This document shows positions 34,621 to 49,300 of a stretch of DNA of 64,000 nucleotides, one piece after another. This stretch comes from Glebionis coronaria (Eukaryota > Streptophyta > Magnoliopsida > Asterales > Asteraceae): the NCBI GenBank assembly GCA_025667525.1, contig CM046876.1:20571320-20635319 (forward strand), given 5' to 3'. The translations under genes and the position numbers were made by a program. Numbering within the stretch: the first letter of the stretch is position 1; every line of letters starts with the position of its first letter. Below the pieces are notes generated by a model. The model was not told the origin of the DNA. It made no database searches and worked only from the letters and a program-made list of their open reading frames with translations.

Positions 34621-37600
34621 TGATGAGACTGCAATTATACATAGTCTCATCGTCCAAATCGGGCTTAAAACGCTTAAAATGTCATCAAAAATACCCAAAA
34701 TATGCCTGTGTTTGTTCATTGTGTATTTCAGGTACGGATATAGTGAATTCACCAAAAGATCAAAGGAATCAAGCAAAAACGAACACGGGAAACGAAGCCG
34801 CACAAAGAACCGGACCCGAATCATGATTTTCCTATCAAGTCCTTGAAGTTTGAAGATTTGGCAACTTTGGTCCCTCTACTTTGGAAGACTTGTCATATTA
34901 TACCCTTGCAATTCTCATTTATTGCATGTGGGTCCCTAATATTTCAATAGTGTACAAGAATGGTCCTTGAAGAATGCTAAATGAACACATATGGTCCTTG
35001 TTATAAGTTTGCTAGATAAATTGTGCCAAAAATGACAAGTGACCTAAAGTTTTAACAAAGGGAATAGAGTTAATGGCTGTTTAGGCTTCAAATGAAGACA
35101 TTTTGGAATTCCAGGGGGTCCTCTTGCCAAAAATTAAACCCATATCCACTTGAAACCCAACCAAACCCGACCCTACCCTATCCAAACCCGACCAAGCCCA
35201 AAACCCAAGCCCAAGTCAACTCCCCCAGTCAACACACCCACTAAACCTGTTTTTAACTTTTAAACTTATATTTTATTAATATAAACAGGCGGGTAACACA
35301 TGCTTAATTCCCTTTCCTGATTAAACACACACGTACTCACACACTTATGAACAAGCAACCCTAATCCCAATCTAATTCAAACCAAGGGGGTTTTACCCCA
35401 AAACATCCAGAATGGTGATTTAAGATGTCCTAATCAAAACCCACATCCAACTCACTTCTCCCGTGACTCCAGTTGCCCCCCCCCCCCCCATGTCCCCTGC
35501 TTCAACAAAAAAGGCAAAGTTCGAATCTTTTGACTCCATCAACGGTTTTGATCCATTCCTTGCTCCCAAAGGACTTAATGAGCGAACAAGATACATTCAA
35601 ACAGCCTGGCATCCCACATGGACCTTTTGACCAAGAGTTTGAAGAATTCAAATTGAAGGGCAGATTCGGAATTTTCATTAATAGGGTTTAGTATTTTCTT
35701 GTAATTCTAGAAGGATCAGTAGAGTAGTATAAAATGGGACGAGTTGTGTCCCATTTTGCTTGTTCCAGTTTGCTTTGTAAAAGTCCTTTTTATCTAATAA
35801 ATAGTTAAAGTTTAGTCAAAATATTTGCAAAGTACTCTGAGTTCCATTTATGCTTTCTTAGTGTAATTTTAATTGTTTTCCAACATTCAGTTTAAGTTTT
35901 CAAAAAAGTTTCATTCATCAAGTAATTTCAAAAGAAAAATCAGTTGTGAGTCCAAAATCCAATAGAAGTGAAAGTGGAAATTGGATTTTGGTTCTCACAA
36001 TCTGTTTTGTGTTTTGTTAACCACATTCAAAAGTTTTTTAAGTGTGTTCCTATTTGCAAGTTTTCCCAATATTTTCAGAAAATATTATTTTCAATATTTT
36101 TGTTACCCCTTTACTGTATCAAAAGCTAAAAGCTTTTAGCTTGTAGACCTTGATACTTGAACTCTGTTTAGTGGTTTTGTGGTGTTGTGCAGGCAAGAAG
36201 AGGAAAGCAAGTCCATCATCCATCTCATTTCATTTTTTTTACCCTTGAAGATATTGTTCTCCCTGGTTCTGTTGTTGAACCTCAACAGGGATTCTCTACA
36301 AGCTCCCCATAAGCTCACATGAGCTCAAAGTAAATTGATTAAGGAAGGCATCAGCTTGGTATGGCTTGAACCCCTTTTTCCATTTTTTATGAGATTTTTA
36401 TGTGAATTATGTGATTTGTGAGAAACTTGTTCTTAAGTTGTTTTTCTTGTTTGATATTGCTGTTTTAGGATTAGTATACATGTTTAGATCAATCATAATC
36501 AGTTTGGTTGGCTTATGATAGTATTTGGTTTGATAAAGTAGTGTTACTGATTATTAGGGGGTGTTTGGGTCTGCTTATTAAATCTAGTAATTGAAATTTA
36601 TTTGGTTTAAAAATAGCTTAAACATACTCAATGGGTTGTATTTAGGTAGTAGTAGTGTTTGGTTTTCAGTTTGGTAAGGATATAACAAGTTTGCATGATA
36701 AAATTTTGGTTCTTATAGCTTAAAAACAGTAATCCTTGTTTCTGCCTTGTTTTGTGCAAATTGTGACCTAGGGTTTGTAACCATTTGTGTGTGATTGGGT
36801 TGGGTATTAAGCAATTACTTGGCAGTCAAAACTCACCATTGTGCCATTTGCACCAGCATAAGGTTCATCAGACCCCTAGGAACCATTTACAGTAACTTAT
36901 TAGGGTAATTTGTGTGTGATACTTGTATTGTGGTTGTGTGTTTTTTAGCATTTACTGACTCCCTACACTCCACTGAGTGTAGGGGTGCCCCTCTTGTCCA
37001 AAAATACCAACTCAATCTCAATCTACAAGCAAATCACCCACCAGACATTGATTTTGCACTAGCAGTGGGAACTTCATTACCCCTGCTAGTGCTTTAGTTC
37101 CCACTGCCCAGCAAAAGGACAAAAGTCCACAAGTGTCATTGTCAGAAACTTAGAAATTTGTCTTTAGTGAACTTTTTTAGGTTTTAGGTTTTCAAATTAG
37201 TGTCATTATTTTTCTTATTTAATTTTTGATTTTTCAGTTTAATTTATTTTTGTGTTACTGTTCATTTGCTATTTTTCACATTAAATAGCTTATTTAATTA
37301 CTGTTTTTTTGGAATTTAGTGTGAAAAATTATTATTTTTCACTTTTAAAATTTTTCCTAGACTTAGAATTATATTTTGAGATTTTTGGTTTTAAAAATTT
37401 TCACTGTTCACTTTTTAATCATTTTTATTAATTAATTTAGTATAATTAGGGTTTAATTATTAAACTGTTTTGCCTTTTAGTGCAAATTTTTACTTTTTTC
37501 AGACTTTTTCAATTTTCTACTGTTATTTAGGGTAATTTAGGATTTTTAAAATTGTCAAATTATTTTTGGCATTATTTTATTAATTTTAATCATTATTTTA

Positions 37601-38165
37601 GTTTAAAAATAGTTTTTAGTGATTAAAAAAATAGAAAAATAGTTTTTAAAATTTAGGAAAAATACTTTTTAGTCATTAAATAATATAAGTTAGTTATTAG
37701 TTCAATAAATTAATATTTTGGGCATTTTGTTAATTATATTTAATTTTTGGGCTTTAATTAGCATTAAAAATTGAATATTTAATTAATAAAAGGTTTTTAA
37801 ATATATTTGTTGGATTTTTATTCTTATTTATATTATTTAAGACTTAGTTTTAGCTTTTAATTAATTTTCAGGTTTTGTTTTTAATTTCGTCGCGTTTTAC
37901 GTATTTACGTTCGCGTTTTACGTCAACGTCGTAGTGTAAATCGTAGTCGTAGCTCGTCTTTTATTTTCTCTCTTTAAACCAAAAACGTCACTAATCCAAA
38001 CAACTTGATTTTATATATATTGGCACATTAATACACACATCTTCTTCGAGAACGAACTTGGAATTTATTCGTCTTCACGGTTTTCCTAAATCGTGTCGAT
38101 TAATACTTACCGCCTTTATACTCGTCTTTCCTAAGACTTGTATATCTATAAAAACTACCACATCA
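34621..38165 (+). repeat. 3' LTR of the gag-protease element
   Basis: 3545 bp, aligning end to end with 24503-28087. The terminal, TATA and interlocking stems are kept. The stem near 26005-26025 of the 5' LTR is degraded here. The 3' LTR lacks about 35 bp near 36759 and 11 bp near 37300, and has a longer C run near 35476. Confidence 0.92.
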
Positions 38166-38170
38166 AAAAG

Positions 38171-38607
38171 CCAACCAAAATTATTGAATATAAAGAATAA
38201 GGCTTAATGGCTTATGAACATTAGCCTTCTCTCATACATATTTTTAATGCCATTTTACACTTAAGTTCACTATAAATATGAGGCTCAAATTGATTATTTA
38301 TACAATTGACAATTGTAAGCATCCCAATGTAAGTAAGTATGACTAATAAAACCTTTCAAACTCTATTTTTTTGGGACATCTAAATTTTCAGTAGTTATTA
38401 TTCATACAAATTTATGGAGCAAAATAGTAATTACCAATTAGCCATCATGTCTCTGTAGCTCAAAGCACTTCTATAGTTCTATCTAATCTTATCAAAATAT
38501 CATGAATAATCTTACAAATACAACTTATTTTGGTCCATCTAAACACTGAAAATAGGTATTTGTGGGTGGGAAAAGTTCAATGAAGTTTCAATATTTATCA
38601 AAGACTA
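38171..38607. other. target-side DNA between gypsy and foldback elements
   Basis: AT-rich, no ORF or element recognised. It continues the locus that was interrupted at 24502. Confidence 0.5.
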
Positions 38608-39699
38608 GATGGACTCATCAAAGCCATCCAATCCATTTTCATCCTATGGCCTAAATTAAAAAAAATAAACACCCTCCTCCCCCCATCTCTTCAACTGTAT
38701 CTTTTTTCTACACCACACACAGTCACACACCAACACACACAATCAATCAACCATGAACAATCATTGATTCCGACCAACCCCACAAGAATCCACTATTTTC
38801 CGGCGAGATCTACAAGAATCCACCATTTTCCGGCGAGTTCCACAACAAACCCACTTCTCCGTCGACTTCCACAATAAATCCATCATTTTCCGGCGACTTC
38901 CACAACAAACCCACTATTTTCTGACGACTTGCACCTTTCTCTAATAACCGTTTCCTTAGCTTCTCTATGGACACTGTAATACCACTTATAGGAGCCATCA
39001 ATTCACTGTTAGACATTCGAGGGAAAATGCCTTTCACATCCTGTAAAGCTTCCATCTACGCAAGGTGATCCTCCCCAGCCCTTAAATGAAGCCTTTTTGT
39101 ACCAGTAAAAATAGAAAACCTTAACCTCACGCCACCATATCACCAACATATTTTGTATTACAGGTAATAACTTTTGTAACAGATTCATGGTGACTCATGT
39201 ATGAGTCATTGTGACTCATGTATTAGTCACCGTGACTCATACATGAGTTACGGTGACTCATACATTAGTCAGTGACGAGGTCGCCGGAAAGGTGGGTTTC
39301 TTGTCAAAGTCGCCGGAATATAATTGATTTATTGTAGAAGTCAATTGAGAACTGGGTTTGTTATGAAACTCGCCGGAAATTGGTGGATTCTTGTGGATCT
39401 TGTCAAAAAATTGTAGATTTGTTGTGAAAGTCGTCAGAGAACCGGGTTTGTTGTGGAACTCGCCAAAAAATGGTGGGTTTGTTGTGGTGGTCGCGGGAAG
39501 AAGGTGGGTTTGTTGTGGTGGTCGCCGAAAAAAGGTGGGAGATGAGGTTTTGTGGTGGTCGGCAGTTAGGTGGTTGAGGATCGGGATCTATTTTTTCTTT
39601 TTTTTTGGTTTATTTGAAAATTAAAGGAAGTTATATGAAATGTGGGTTTAATCATAACCTTTGGATCAATTTTAGATGGATGGTGTGGATTGATCCATC
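38608..39699. mobile_element. foldback-like element with inverted minisatellite arms
   Basis: Ends are imperfect inverted repeats (GATGGACTCATCA.. against GATGGATCAATCC..). The left arm (about 38775-38940) is a tandem array of a roughly 30-bp unit containing TTTTCCGGCGA and CCACAACAAACCCAC. The right arm (about 39275-39530) is an array of its reverse complement (GTGGGTTTGTTGTGG, TCGCCGG). Between them lies a cluster of TGACTCAT/ATGAGTCA copies at about 39189-39270. No transposase. The short ORFs over the arms (38810-39055 minus, 39391-39624 plus) are products of the array. The edges are approximate, as no target duplication was found. Confidence 0.6.
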
Positions 39700-40266
39700 A
39701 GGACTATGTTAAATAAAGATATGTCATATATCTTTTCCAATTTGTGGGTAGTCTAATAAGTTGGTCATAAGATGGAAAAATTGTCCGAAATCGATAGAGA
39801 AAACCAAAATCCGAACTGGTTAGGTGGAGTTCGAAGTCGGGTTGGTGTGTTTGGGTACGGGCTCGGGTTGGAATGTTCTTTTTTTGCGGGTACGGGTTCG
39901 GGCATGGGTTCTAGTAATACCCGACCAACCGTGCCTGTATACCCGAATCCGTACGCGGTTTAATTTCTACTTTATATAAGTTCTAAATTAGCGAGAAATG
40001 ATTGACGAAGACTGTTGAGCGAACTAGATGATCATATTAGTTATAGTTTGTATTCATTAGGATGTTCGTAATCAAGCATATTTGGATTTTGTAATATTAA
40101 AAGAAAAGCCATGTTTATTCGATACATTAAATCGCATGATATGATGCTGATTTAGTTTTCTTTATCTTTTAAAAACATTATATTATGCTATTTTGGTCTT
40201 TTTATAGTGGGTTTTCTTAACTTTGTATGCACAATTATGCTCAACAAAAAAATTTGTTGTTGATAC
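39700..40266. other. unassigned intergenic DNA
   Basis: It contains a G/C-rich patch at about 39830-39955 with CGGGTT / AACCCG-type repeats (GGGTACGGGTTCGGG, CCCGAATCCG), probably the remnant of a small hAT-type element. Nothing else is seen. Confidence 0.45.
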
Positions 40267-41082
40267 TGTTGGGATGTGCGTAAGTCATATATAGTCTTTA
40301 TACGACCGGGAGTACATGGCCTAAGGGGTCACACATTTAGATATCGATATCATCTTTTATTAATATATACGATATAATATGGCTATATTTATTATATAAT
40401 CTGCGTTTGATAAAAGTGCATACTTAACGATAATTAATTAATAAGTTAAAAGTTTAACAAATATTAGTTAATAAGTTTTAATACTTTAATATAATTAATG
40501 TAATTATATAACTAAAAATTACAAAAAATCAAAAAGTCATACCAAACACCCTTAAGGGTATGGTCGGCCAAATTAACAAAGAAAAGAGGGGGAATATTTT
40601 TCTAGAAGCTTAATTACTTGGAGACAAAGATAAGATCTTTATAATAATTAGTCCAATGCTCTAGTATATAAACAATGGGATGTCATTCATTGTTTCATAA
40701 CTTTAAAACAAAAAAAAACCCTCTTCATTTCTCTTGTAGGTCGACCGCTACAAACCCCAAAAGGGTTTTCATGGTTTTGTTTTTTGTTAAGTATAACTTA
40801 ATCAAGATCTAGCAATCAAAGGTGGTTGATTGAAGTGTCGTGTGAACTATCTTGGAGAAGATCTAATTTGATCTTTTGGTTATAGGTGATTCGGGATCTC
40901 GGTAAATGTGTTAGGGTTTTGTTTGGTTTGATGATTTAAGGGTTCTTGATCATCGTTCTTGGAGAAAAGGTATGTATTCTTTATCTTTATATTAATTACG
41001 TTATTTGCATGGATATATGACCCTATTTGATGCGTTTACTCTTTATGCATGTATATTAGATACATGAGGTTGTTAAATTACA
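40267..41082 (+). repeat. 5' LTR of a decayed Ty1/copia element
   Basis: Begins TGTTGGGATGTGCG and ends ..AAATTACA, 816 bp. A primer site follows after four bases. The internal pattern (GGGGTCACACA block, A-rich region then the AACCCTCTTC block) fits a copia LTR. No matching 3' LTR was found in the window, so the right side of this element is lost or unrecognisable. Confidence 0.7.
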
Positions 41083-41086
41083 AAAG

Positions 41087-41100
41087 TGGTATCACGAGCC
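41087..41100 (+). promoter_or_regulatory. primer-binding site (initiator-Met tRNA type, one extra base)
   Basis: TGGTATCACGAGCC, the standard copia primer site with a single extra C. Confidence 0.75.
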
Positions 41101-42289
<1,189 letters not shown>

Positions 42290-42683
42290 GTGTAACTTTA
42301 TTTACAGAACCCATCTTAGTGACAGAACTTGCAGAACTGTTGTTTTTTAAGGCAAACATGTATGTTTGAAGGAGTTCATGTATGTTTTTAGAGAATATTT
42401 GTATTCGCGAAACATATTTGAAGTTCTTTTTGTCAAAATTAAATAAAATTAAAAAAAACATATCCAAAAACATACATGTTTGAGGGCGTGCATGCATGTA
42501 TGTGCACGCATTAAAAAACATACATTTTGGGAAGCGTGCATGCATGTATGTGCACCGATCTAAAAACATACATGTTTGCTTTCATAAACATACATGTACG
42601 CCTTCAAACATACATGTTTGCCTTCAAAAATAAGAGTTCTGCAAGTTCTGTCACTAAGATGGGTTCTGTAAATAAAGTCCCCC
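42290..42683. mobile_element. MITE with perfect 44-bp inverted repeats, set between AT microsatellites
   Basis: 42295-42338 and 42635-42678 are exact reverse complements (starting ACTTTATTTACAGAACCC). The interior is full of ACATACATG/CATGTATGT words, themselves partly inverted. Because both flanks are (AT)n, the target duplication cannot be read. Confidence 0.8.
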
Positions 42684-42788
<105 letters not shown>

Positions 42789-42895
42789 TTATACTAACCC
42801 AAAATATATGTTTATTTTAAAAAGTTAGGCACACGGTACACTTTCTAACCTAATATATCATAAACCTAAAGGTAACATATCAATCTTAAAATCTA

Positions 42896-43045
42896 GGGGT
42901 AATTTCATATATCAACCTACTTTTCAAATTAATTTCATATATACCAAACATGCTTAAAAATCATTTTACATCATGCATTCAACAATTGCACTTTGGTTAT
43001 ATATGAAATTGATTTGAAAAGTAGGGTGATATATGAAATTAATCC
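42896..43045. mobile_element. 150-bp MITE with 9-bp target duplication (Mutator type)
   Basis: TAAAATCTA at 42887-42895 and 43046-43054. The ends are inverted repeats of about 50 bp (GGGGTAATTTCATATATC against GGATTAATTTCATATATC). The 9-bp duplication points to Mutator-like mobilisation. Confidence 0.82.
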
Positions 43046-43054
43046 TAAAATCTA

Positions 43055-45639
43055 ACGTCACCAAACCATGAGAAGCCATCAACTTCTTTAATCAAACACA
43101 AATTAAAACAAATGAGTTTTTTTTTTAATTTTACTAATGATTATAAAATTAAATGATTTTGGTTCTTTTTGCTTTCTGGTCAACACTTAACAAGAATTAC
43201 GTAACACCTATGTGTCCCTTACAAATTCGAATCACCGAAAGAAGATCCTAAATATGTTGTTATGATTTTCGAAATAAGATTTTAGCATGGGCTTTGATTT
43301 TTTGTTCATGTTCGAAGTCAGGTAGGTGTTAATTGTATAGATTTTTAAAAGTATTTTCTTCATAACTCTGACCGAATTAGAGGATAGGAAGCTGACCGCG
43401 TCTTATTACTAATGAAAAGACAAACAAGTGTTTTCTCCGACCGCCTCTGACTAATTAGATTATGAGCTTTGTTTGGACTCTTCTTTAAAAACAAACACAC
43501 CCTAAATCTTGTTATTTAATTGGTAAATAGCATGAGTTTTATTTATAGTAAATATTCTTGATATTTTAGTCTTGCATATATTCTTGTTTATTTATTTTGA
43601 TTTATTGCTTTAAAAGGATATTCAAGAACTAAATCGGACTAACAAAGGTAAATAAATATTCAGTATTTTGACCTAACATTTTATCTACTCTAGAACTATA
43701 TAAAAAAACAATGTTTTGTTTGATTTCTATAATGTTTTAGTTAGATTACACTAAAAAGGTATAGGCGGTTAGCTTTGCCTTCCTAAAGAAGGAGGTGCTT
43801 AACTAGGTTCGTGCTGACGAACTTCTTCGGGTCCTTTTGCGTGTCTTCGAATACGCCATAGAGTCAAATGTGACCATAGCAAGGTTCCATAGAATTTTCC
43901 GTTGGTACTCTTAATAGGTATGAGGAAAATCCGATGAAACAAACCTATGGCACGTTTATGAAACTTGTTAAACGTTTTTAAAACAATGGGTATCTCGGTT
44001 TTTGATTATCGGTGGATTCATGAAACCGAGAGATATGTTTTATTTAAGGAGAGTTTAAAAATATGAAAAATCCATTGTTTTAGAAACTCATTATAAAAGG
44101 AAGTTTTACATGTTTCCTTTTTTAAAACTTTTGTCATTGATTTTCAAAATTATTAATACCCACTAAAGAAAAATGTATTATGTCATTTATCTTCGTTTTA
44201 TCATCAAAGACAGTCTTAAGGCTTAACCAAGACAAGGCAATATAATAATTGTATGGTCGGACCTGGGGCTATAGAATTGTTTACTAAATCTTGGATGACT
44301 TACGTCGTGTGTTTTGGTCAGACCTTGAGCACGAAGTACTAGACGAGGTAAACATGACGTGACTACGTTTATGCTAGATAATATAGTCATGACCTCATTA
44401 TGGCTAAGAAATGCACCGGTGGCAATTATCATTCAATGATTACCTTTTTGAATTATTTCATCTCTAGTAGACCAACTACATTGATGGAATAAGTTCAAGT
44501 TGGATCTTATTCTCTTGATAAAATTAATTGTTTAAAATCCATAAACATGGGTATTTAATTTTATAAGAGAGTTATTATCAAAAATACTAATAATTGAACG
44601 TTGCAAGTTCTTTAAATGTACAAATGCAACGTAAACCGAAAGAATATGTTTGGTCTTTACATGAGAATGACAAACAATGTTCATTTTCTATGAGAGAATT
44701 TAAAGGTTTATTGTTATACTTTTTACAAGTGAAAAAACTATAAAACGAATGATTGAATTATCCCAATTCGAATCAAACATATGAAATACTTAAATGGTAA
44801 GTTAAATTTCATATCTTGTTCGATAACTAGAGAAATCATGTCTTTAGCTACCTAAGGTGAATATCTTGATATGATCAACAAATATTTAATGTTTTGATTA
44901 CAAAGACAGGAATATCATGGCACGAATGGTGAAAGCAAAACCTTGAGAAACTGTTGTCTTTAGTTATTTGTTTTAATCAAGTAAAAGACGCTACATACCC
45001 ACAAGTTATAATGTAGACGTGTACAAGGGAGGAAAATTGCATGTCAATTTTTCAAGTTAATAATTAATATATGTATATATGTAAAGTCCATCATAGGTAT
45101 ACATATATAGAATTTAACACACTGCTTTGAATATCTAAGTAATTGTTGCTAGTCAATGTGACTCACACTAGCAATAATGTGTAAATATTCAATACATGAA
45201 AAGATAAAATGTCACTTAACTTCACTAGTAGTGAAACACTTCAAGTGTTGTCAAAACAAGTGGGAGTAATACATTTTATACAAATAACATATATGAAATG
45301 TTGTCAATTTCAGTGGGAGCTATAAGCTGCTCACTTTATTTCTTGTTGGACTTGAAATAATGAATTACTTTCCAAGTGTGAAGCATCTTAATTTAATAAG
45401 AATCACCGTGATCTTAGATAACTTGTTGCCTTTAGAGTTGTCGCTTACGTTGTTGAAGTTATCTATACGAAAGTTATGCACGAATAATTATAAATAAGAT
45501 AGAGTTCTTCTTATAATAAGCTATGCTTTAATCTAGACTTAATTCTATTTGTGATACTATCATATTGTTGATACAAACAAACTAACCGGTGTAGTATTGT
45601 TTTATGCAATAATTAGTTTCCTACCTAAGTTGGAGAAAT
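43055..45639 (+). other. decayed copia leader/gag region
   Basis: AT-rich with stops in every frame. The stretch 43734-44000 (AGAAGGAGGTGCTTAACT.., GGTCCTTTTGCGTGTC) reads like the structured leader seen in plant copia elements, but I cannot align a Gag. Nothing else is recognised. Confidence 0.4.
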
Positions 45640-48050
45640 CTTCATTGTGGGCATGGAACAACTTAGACAATATGATTAAGGGATTTATTGACTTTATAAG
45701 TAAAAAACTATTACTTTATTTGGATCACTACACATTTATGGTAGGTTGCCCTATCAAATATGGAAAGTCAAAATAGAAAAATAAACTGCATGATTATATT
45801 TTCTTAGAAAATGATAAACATGGTAAGTTTATGGTTAACTTGAAAGTTGCTATTGAGATGATGAGTGATAATCGGTTTACTTTAGTTTAATGATTATGCC
45901 TCATTATTAAGACATGGACATTAAGTCTTCTACTTGTGAAAAGACTTGGAGCTTAAAGTAACATTTGTTATCTTTTAATATCATATCGATTAACACATAT
46001 ACATGAAGTCATTGATGTATCTTAAGACTTATAATAAAAAGTAAAGATTGGATGAATTTGTCTACTAGTTGAGACATATACATTAGGTCATTGATTGGAA
46101 CAAATACATATGATTAAGAACATGCAATTGGCTTACTGATACTATTGATGCCATTAAGTTTTAAACTTAGGTTGACCTAATAGACAAAGTTATGAAGTAA
46201 AAGTTTATCAAATAAATTTTAAGATTATGTCATGAATTTGATCTTATTGAAATACTAGTATATGGTATGTCCACTAAGACAAATCAAAATATATACTTTG
46301 ATATTTTTGGTCGTTGATGAATTTAAGATACTACTCCTAAATGTTATCAAGGTTAAATACATTGAGTGCACTTGAAATATACTCAATATGACTCCAAAAT
46401 GAAAGGTCAATTAAGACATTATTGTTAGAATAACAATATGGGTTGAATCCCATAGAGTCTTAATTAGAAGTTGGATTTTGTTAGAAATCTTGGAGATTAT
46501 ATTAACAAACATCTAGTGCTACTTAGTGTATTTTGTAGGAGGCTCAAAGGAAACGATGGGATAACACTCCTACATAAATCCCACGTATAGAAAAAATTGG
46601 TTGTTACTTGTGAAGCTGAGTTCTTTGAAAAAGTCACACTTTACAAGAAGCGAGTAGGAGTCCCATGCTTGCACGAATCAAGTGGGAGTCTTGAACTATT
46701 TCAAGGACATAATACACAAGCCTGTTAAACACACTTGCTTAAGTCACCTAAGGCTAAACATAAAAATATGGAACCTTAGTATGATGTTACATTCATAGAT
46801 CCGCAAGGATTCCTCATGATATGTTTCTCTTATCAATATTAAGCTTTTGTGAACTAGAATATCAAGGTGAGATTGCTAACCATAAGTGATGTATTATCAA
46901 ATTTGGAATTGGATGGATAAATCAAACTATGAATGGAAAGATGTGTCCATAAGAAGATAATCGCAATTTGGAATTTGATTGATCTTTCACCTATCAATTA
47001 TTTGATGATGATCGAAAATGAGTTTGTAGGAAGATTCATAAGGACACTATTGTATATATTTATTTCAAGATAAATGTTATATGTTTTAAATAAGGCTTAA
47101 GAAAATTAACTATGATTGAAACTTTTACATGTGCAAACAATAAATATGAAAGGATGTTTTATTGTAATGCTTGCTTTAAAAGATAGAGTTATGACAAATT
47201 AGATTTTAAAATCTTTGATGAATGATTACCTTGTGATGACAATATGTAATCATAAGAAGATTTTATGAATCCATAAATAATCTTTACTAGATATACAAAA
47301 TATTAGAATCCACACATGATTTTAAAGCATGCATCTAAATGAGCTAAGTATTAACTTTAATTGCAAAGTCAATCACTTGTGGGATTTGATTTATAACTAT
47401 AGGTAAGATTTATCATGAGTAAATATCAAACTGGGAGTACTTAGTTTTATTTTTCTAAAATTAAATTTGTTTTAAACATATTAGAAACAATATGTCATCT
47501 TAGAAATTGTTCTTAAGAGAGAAATAAAGTCTTTTATAAATATCTTAGAAAATAAAATCAAAAACCTTGGGAAATATATTGTGATTTAACATATATGGTG
47601 AATTAAGGCTAAAGACAATATAAATGATCATTGAGTGAATCTCAAATAATGTATCTTACGTAATAAGATCAAACGCATGAATGAATGCCTTATGACTCAC
47701 AAGGGCATTATAGTGTACATGGGATAAGTTGTATCTTTTGCATGAATTCAAGTTGATTTGACAACCTTAAATTATAATTGAAGATATTAGAAATAAGGTT
47801 AGTAACATTAAAATCTAACTAGAATACATTAGAAGGAATGTTGGAAATATTGGAATCTAATTGAAACATATTAGTAGGAATATTCAAATGAGTGTTGGAT
47901 TAGGAATTTATTTCTAGAACCAATAATAGAAATACTATGGATATACTTAGTGATAATCATAGTAATACCATTATGGTTGTGAAACTTGGAGTTTGCTTAA
48001 ATATCCAAACCATTTAAGGAAAATTCAAAGTTTACAAAATAGTAGCGTAG
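45640..48050 (+). pseudogene. decayed Ty1/copia pol (integrase to RNase H)
   Basis: Family blocks can be picked out in the right order despite many stops and frameshifts. A GAG-pre-integrase-like block lies at about 45640-45760. The RT N-terminal block (..QFGI*LI.. then a VCRKIHKDT-like block where VFKTKRD is usual) is near 46940-47060. A GLKQ-like block is near 47170, a block resembling the RDRS.GILGLSQ motif near 47510-47580, the PYASAVGS-like block (MPYDSQGHYS) near 47690, and a CDN-like RNase H block near 47940. The sequence is extremely A/T-rich, as expected after long methylation-driven C-to-T decay. No functional product is possible. Confidence 0.55.
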
Positions 48051-49300
48051 TTATATGGTATACACTAGTGCTAGTTTAATTGAGATGATACTCAATTTCA
48101 GTTTTAGAAAGTCTTTGTTATGGATAACATTATTGATAATAACTAACATGCTTAAAAGCATATTTGCATTATACATTAAGGATTTAGAATACTTTGTAGT
48201 TTTAGAAACTATAGTGATGAACATTTCCAATAAATATCGTATACATCTTATGGAATGTAGTGTGACATAGTACACACGTACAAATTAACTTATCATCAAT
48301 TTATTTAAAGAATGTCACAACTTTCTATTTGGAATAATTATTCAAAAAGTTCCACAAGATCAATAATCTAGGTTGTAGGAGTCAGGAATAACATCAAGAT
48401 AATAGATTTAGTTAGAGAAATATAGATTTTTATTCTAAGTCAACACGTACTCGATCCATGGCTTTTATGCTCCTTATGATAGATTGATATACGATGATAA
48501 GTCATGGATCTCAGATGAGAAGACCACGCCATGTCAAGATCATATATCTTGGACATATGACCATGAGATGACAAGTAAAATGGATCTAATATGGTTACAA
48601 TGAATTCACACCTTGAAGAATTCACAATGAGGGATCTTTGTTGATAATTATATTGAGTTGATGTGACAAAATAAGAAGAAAATGACTTAATCTAACAAAG
48701 TGTTATTCTATAAGCTGGTGGAAAAATTCTTAAGTGATAAGTATTCAAAAGATATGTTTAAAAGAATAGAAGATTTAGTAGTTTGTTGTAGTTATCCTTT
48801 GTAGTGTATGTTTCCTTATGTTATACAAGGAACCAAACGTATATGTTTTACATATCATTTATTACACAATGTAAACCTAAAAATAGTTCGTGTGTGTTCT
48901 AGGCGTCTAGTCTTTGTAAAGACGTCTAGGTTGTTAGTGTTTGAATGTTTAATGGAAGAAACGTTGGAGAGAAACATCTTTTGTACATTATTGTTCTATT
49001 CTACTATGTGTTAATCTCATATGAACAATGATATTATTCTAGATAAGGTCTAATCAGCCTAGAGTCTCAAACATCCATAATACTTGACGTGACATTGGTT
49101 TTATCAATCTCGCCTAAGTATGGTATGATATTGATGTTGTGGCTACAAGATACAAGATGGAACTTGAGCTGGAAGTGACTTCTAAGATGTTGAAGACGTA
49201 TCCACAAGGATTATCTTGTGATTCGAGTGTATACGAAAATATGTGACGTTGATACATCAAGTGGATCACTAAGAAAAATCTGAATTAAACATTGAGTTGA
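48051..49300. other. AT-rich DNA, probably copia 3' remnant
   Basis: No ORF or LTR edge could be recognised. Short ORFs are chance. A phrase TAGGCGTCTAGTC..GACGTCTAGG near 48900 forms a small inverted repeat. Confidence 0.4.

Larger units (their letters stand above)
24503..38165 (+). mobile_element. complete 13.7-kb Ty3/gypsy element with 3.5-kb LTRs and only gag-protease
   Basis: Target duplication AAAAG at 24498-24502 and 38166-38170. LTRs (24503-28087, 34621-38165) run TGATGAGACT..CACATCA. A primer site follows the 5' LTR, one long ORF occupies the interior, and a GGGGGAG polypurine tract precedes the 3' LTR. The two LTRs look about 98% alike by eye; the main differences are deletions of about 35 bp and 11 bp in the 3' copy. 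No RT, RNase H or integrase is encoded. Gag and protease are of the Athila/Tat type, so a related autonomous element probably mobilised it in trans. Confidence 0.93.
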
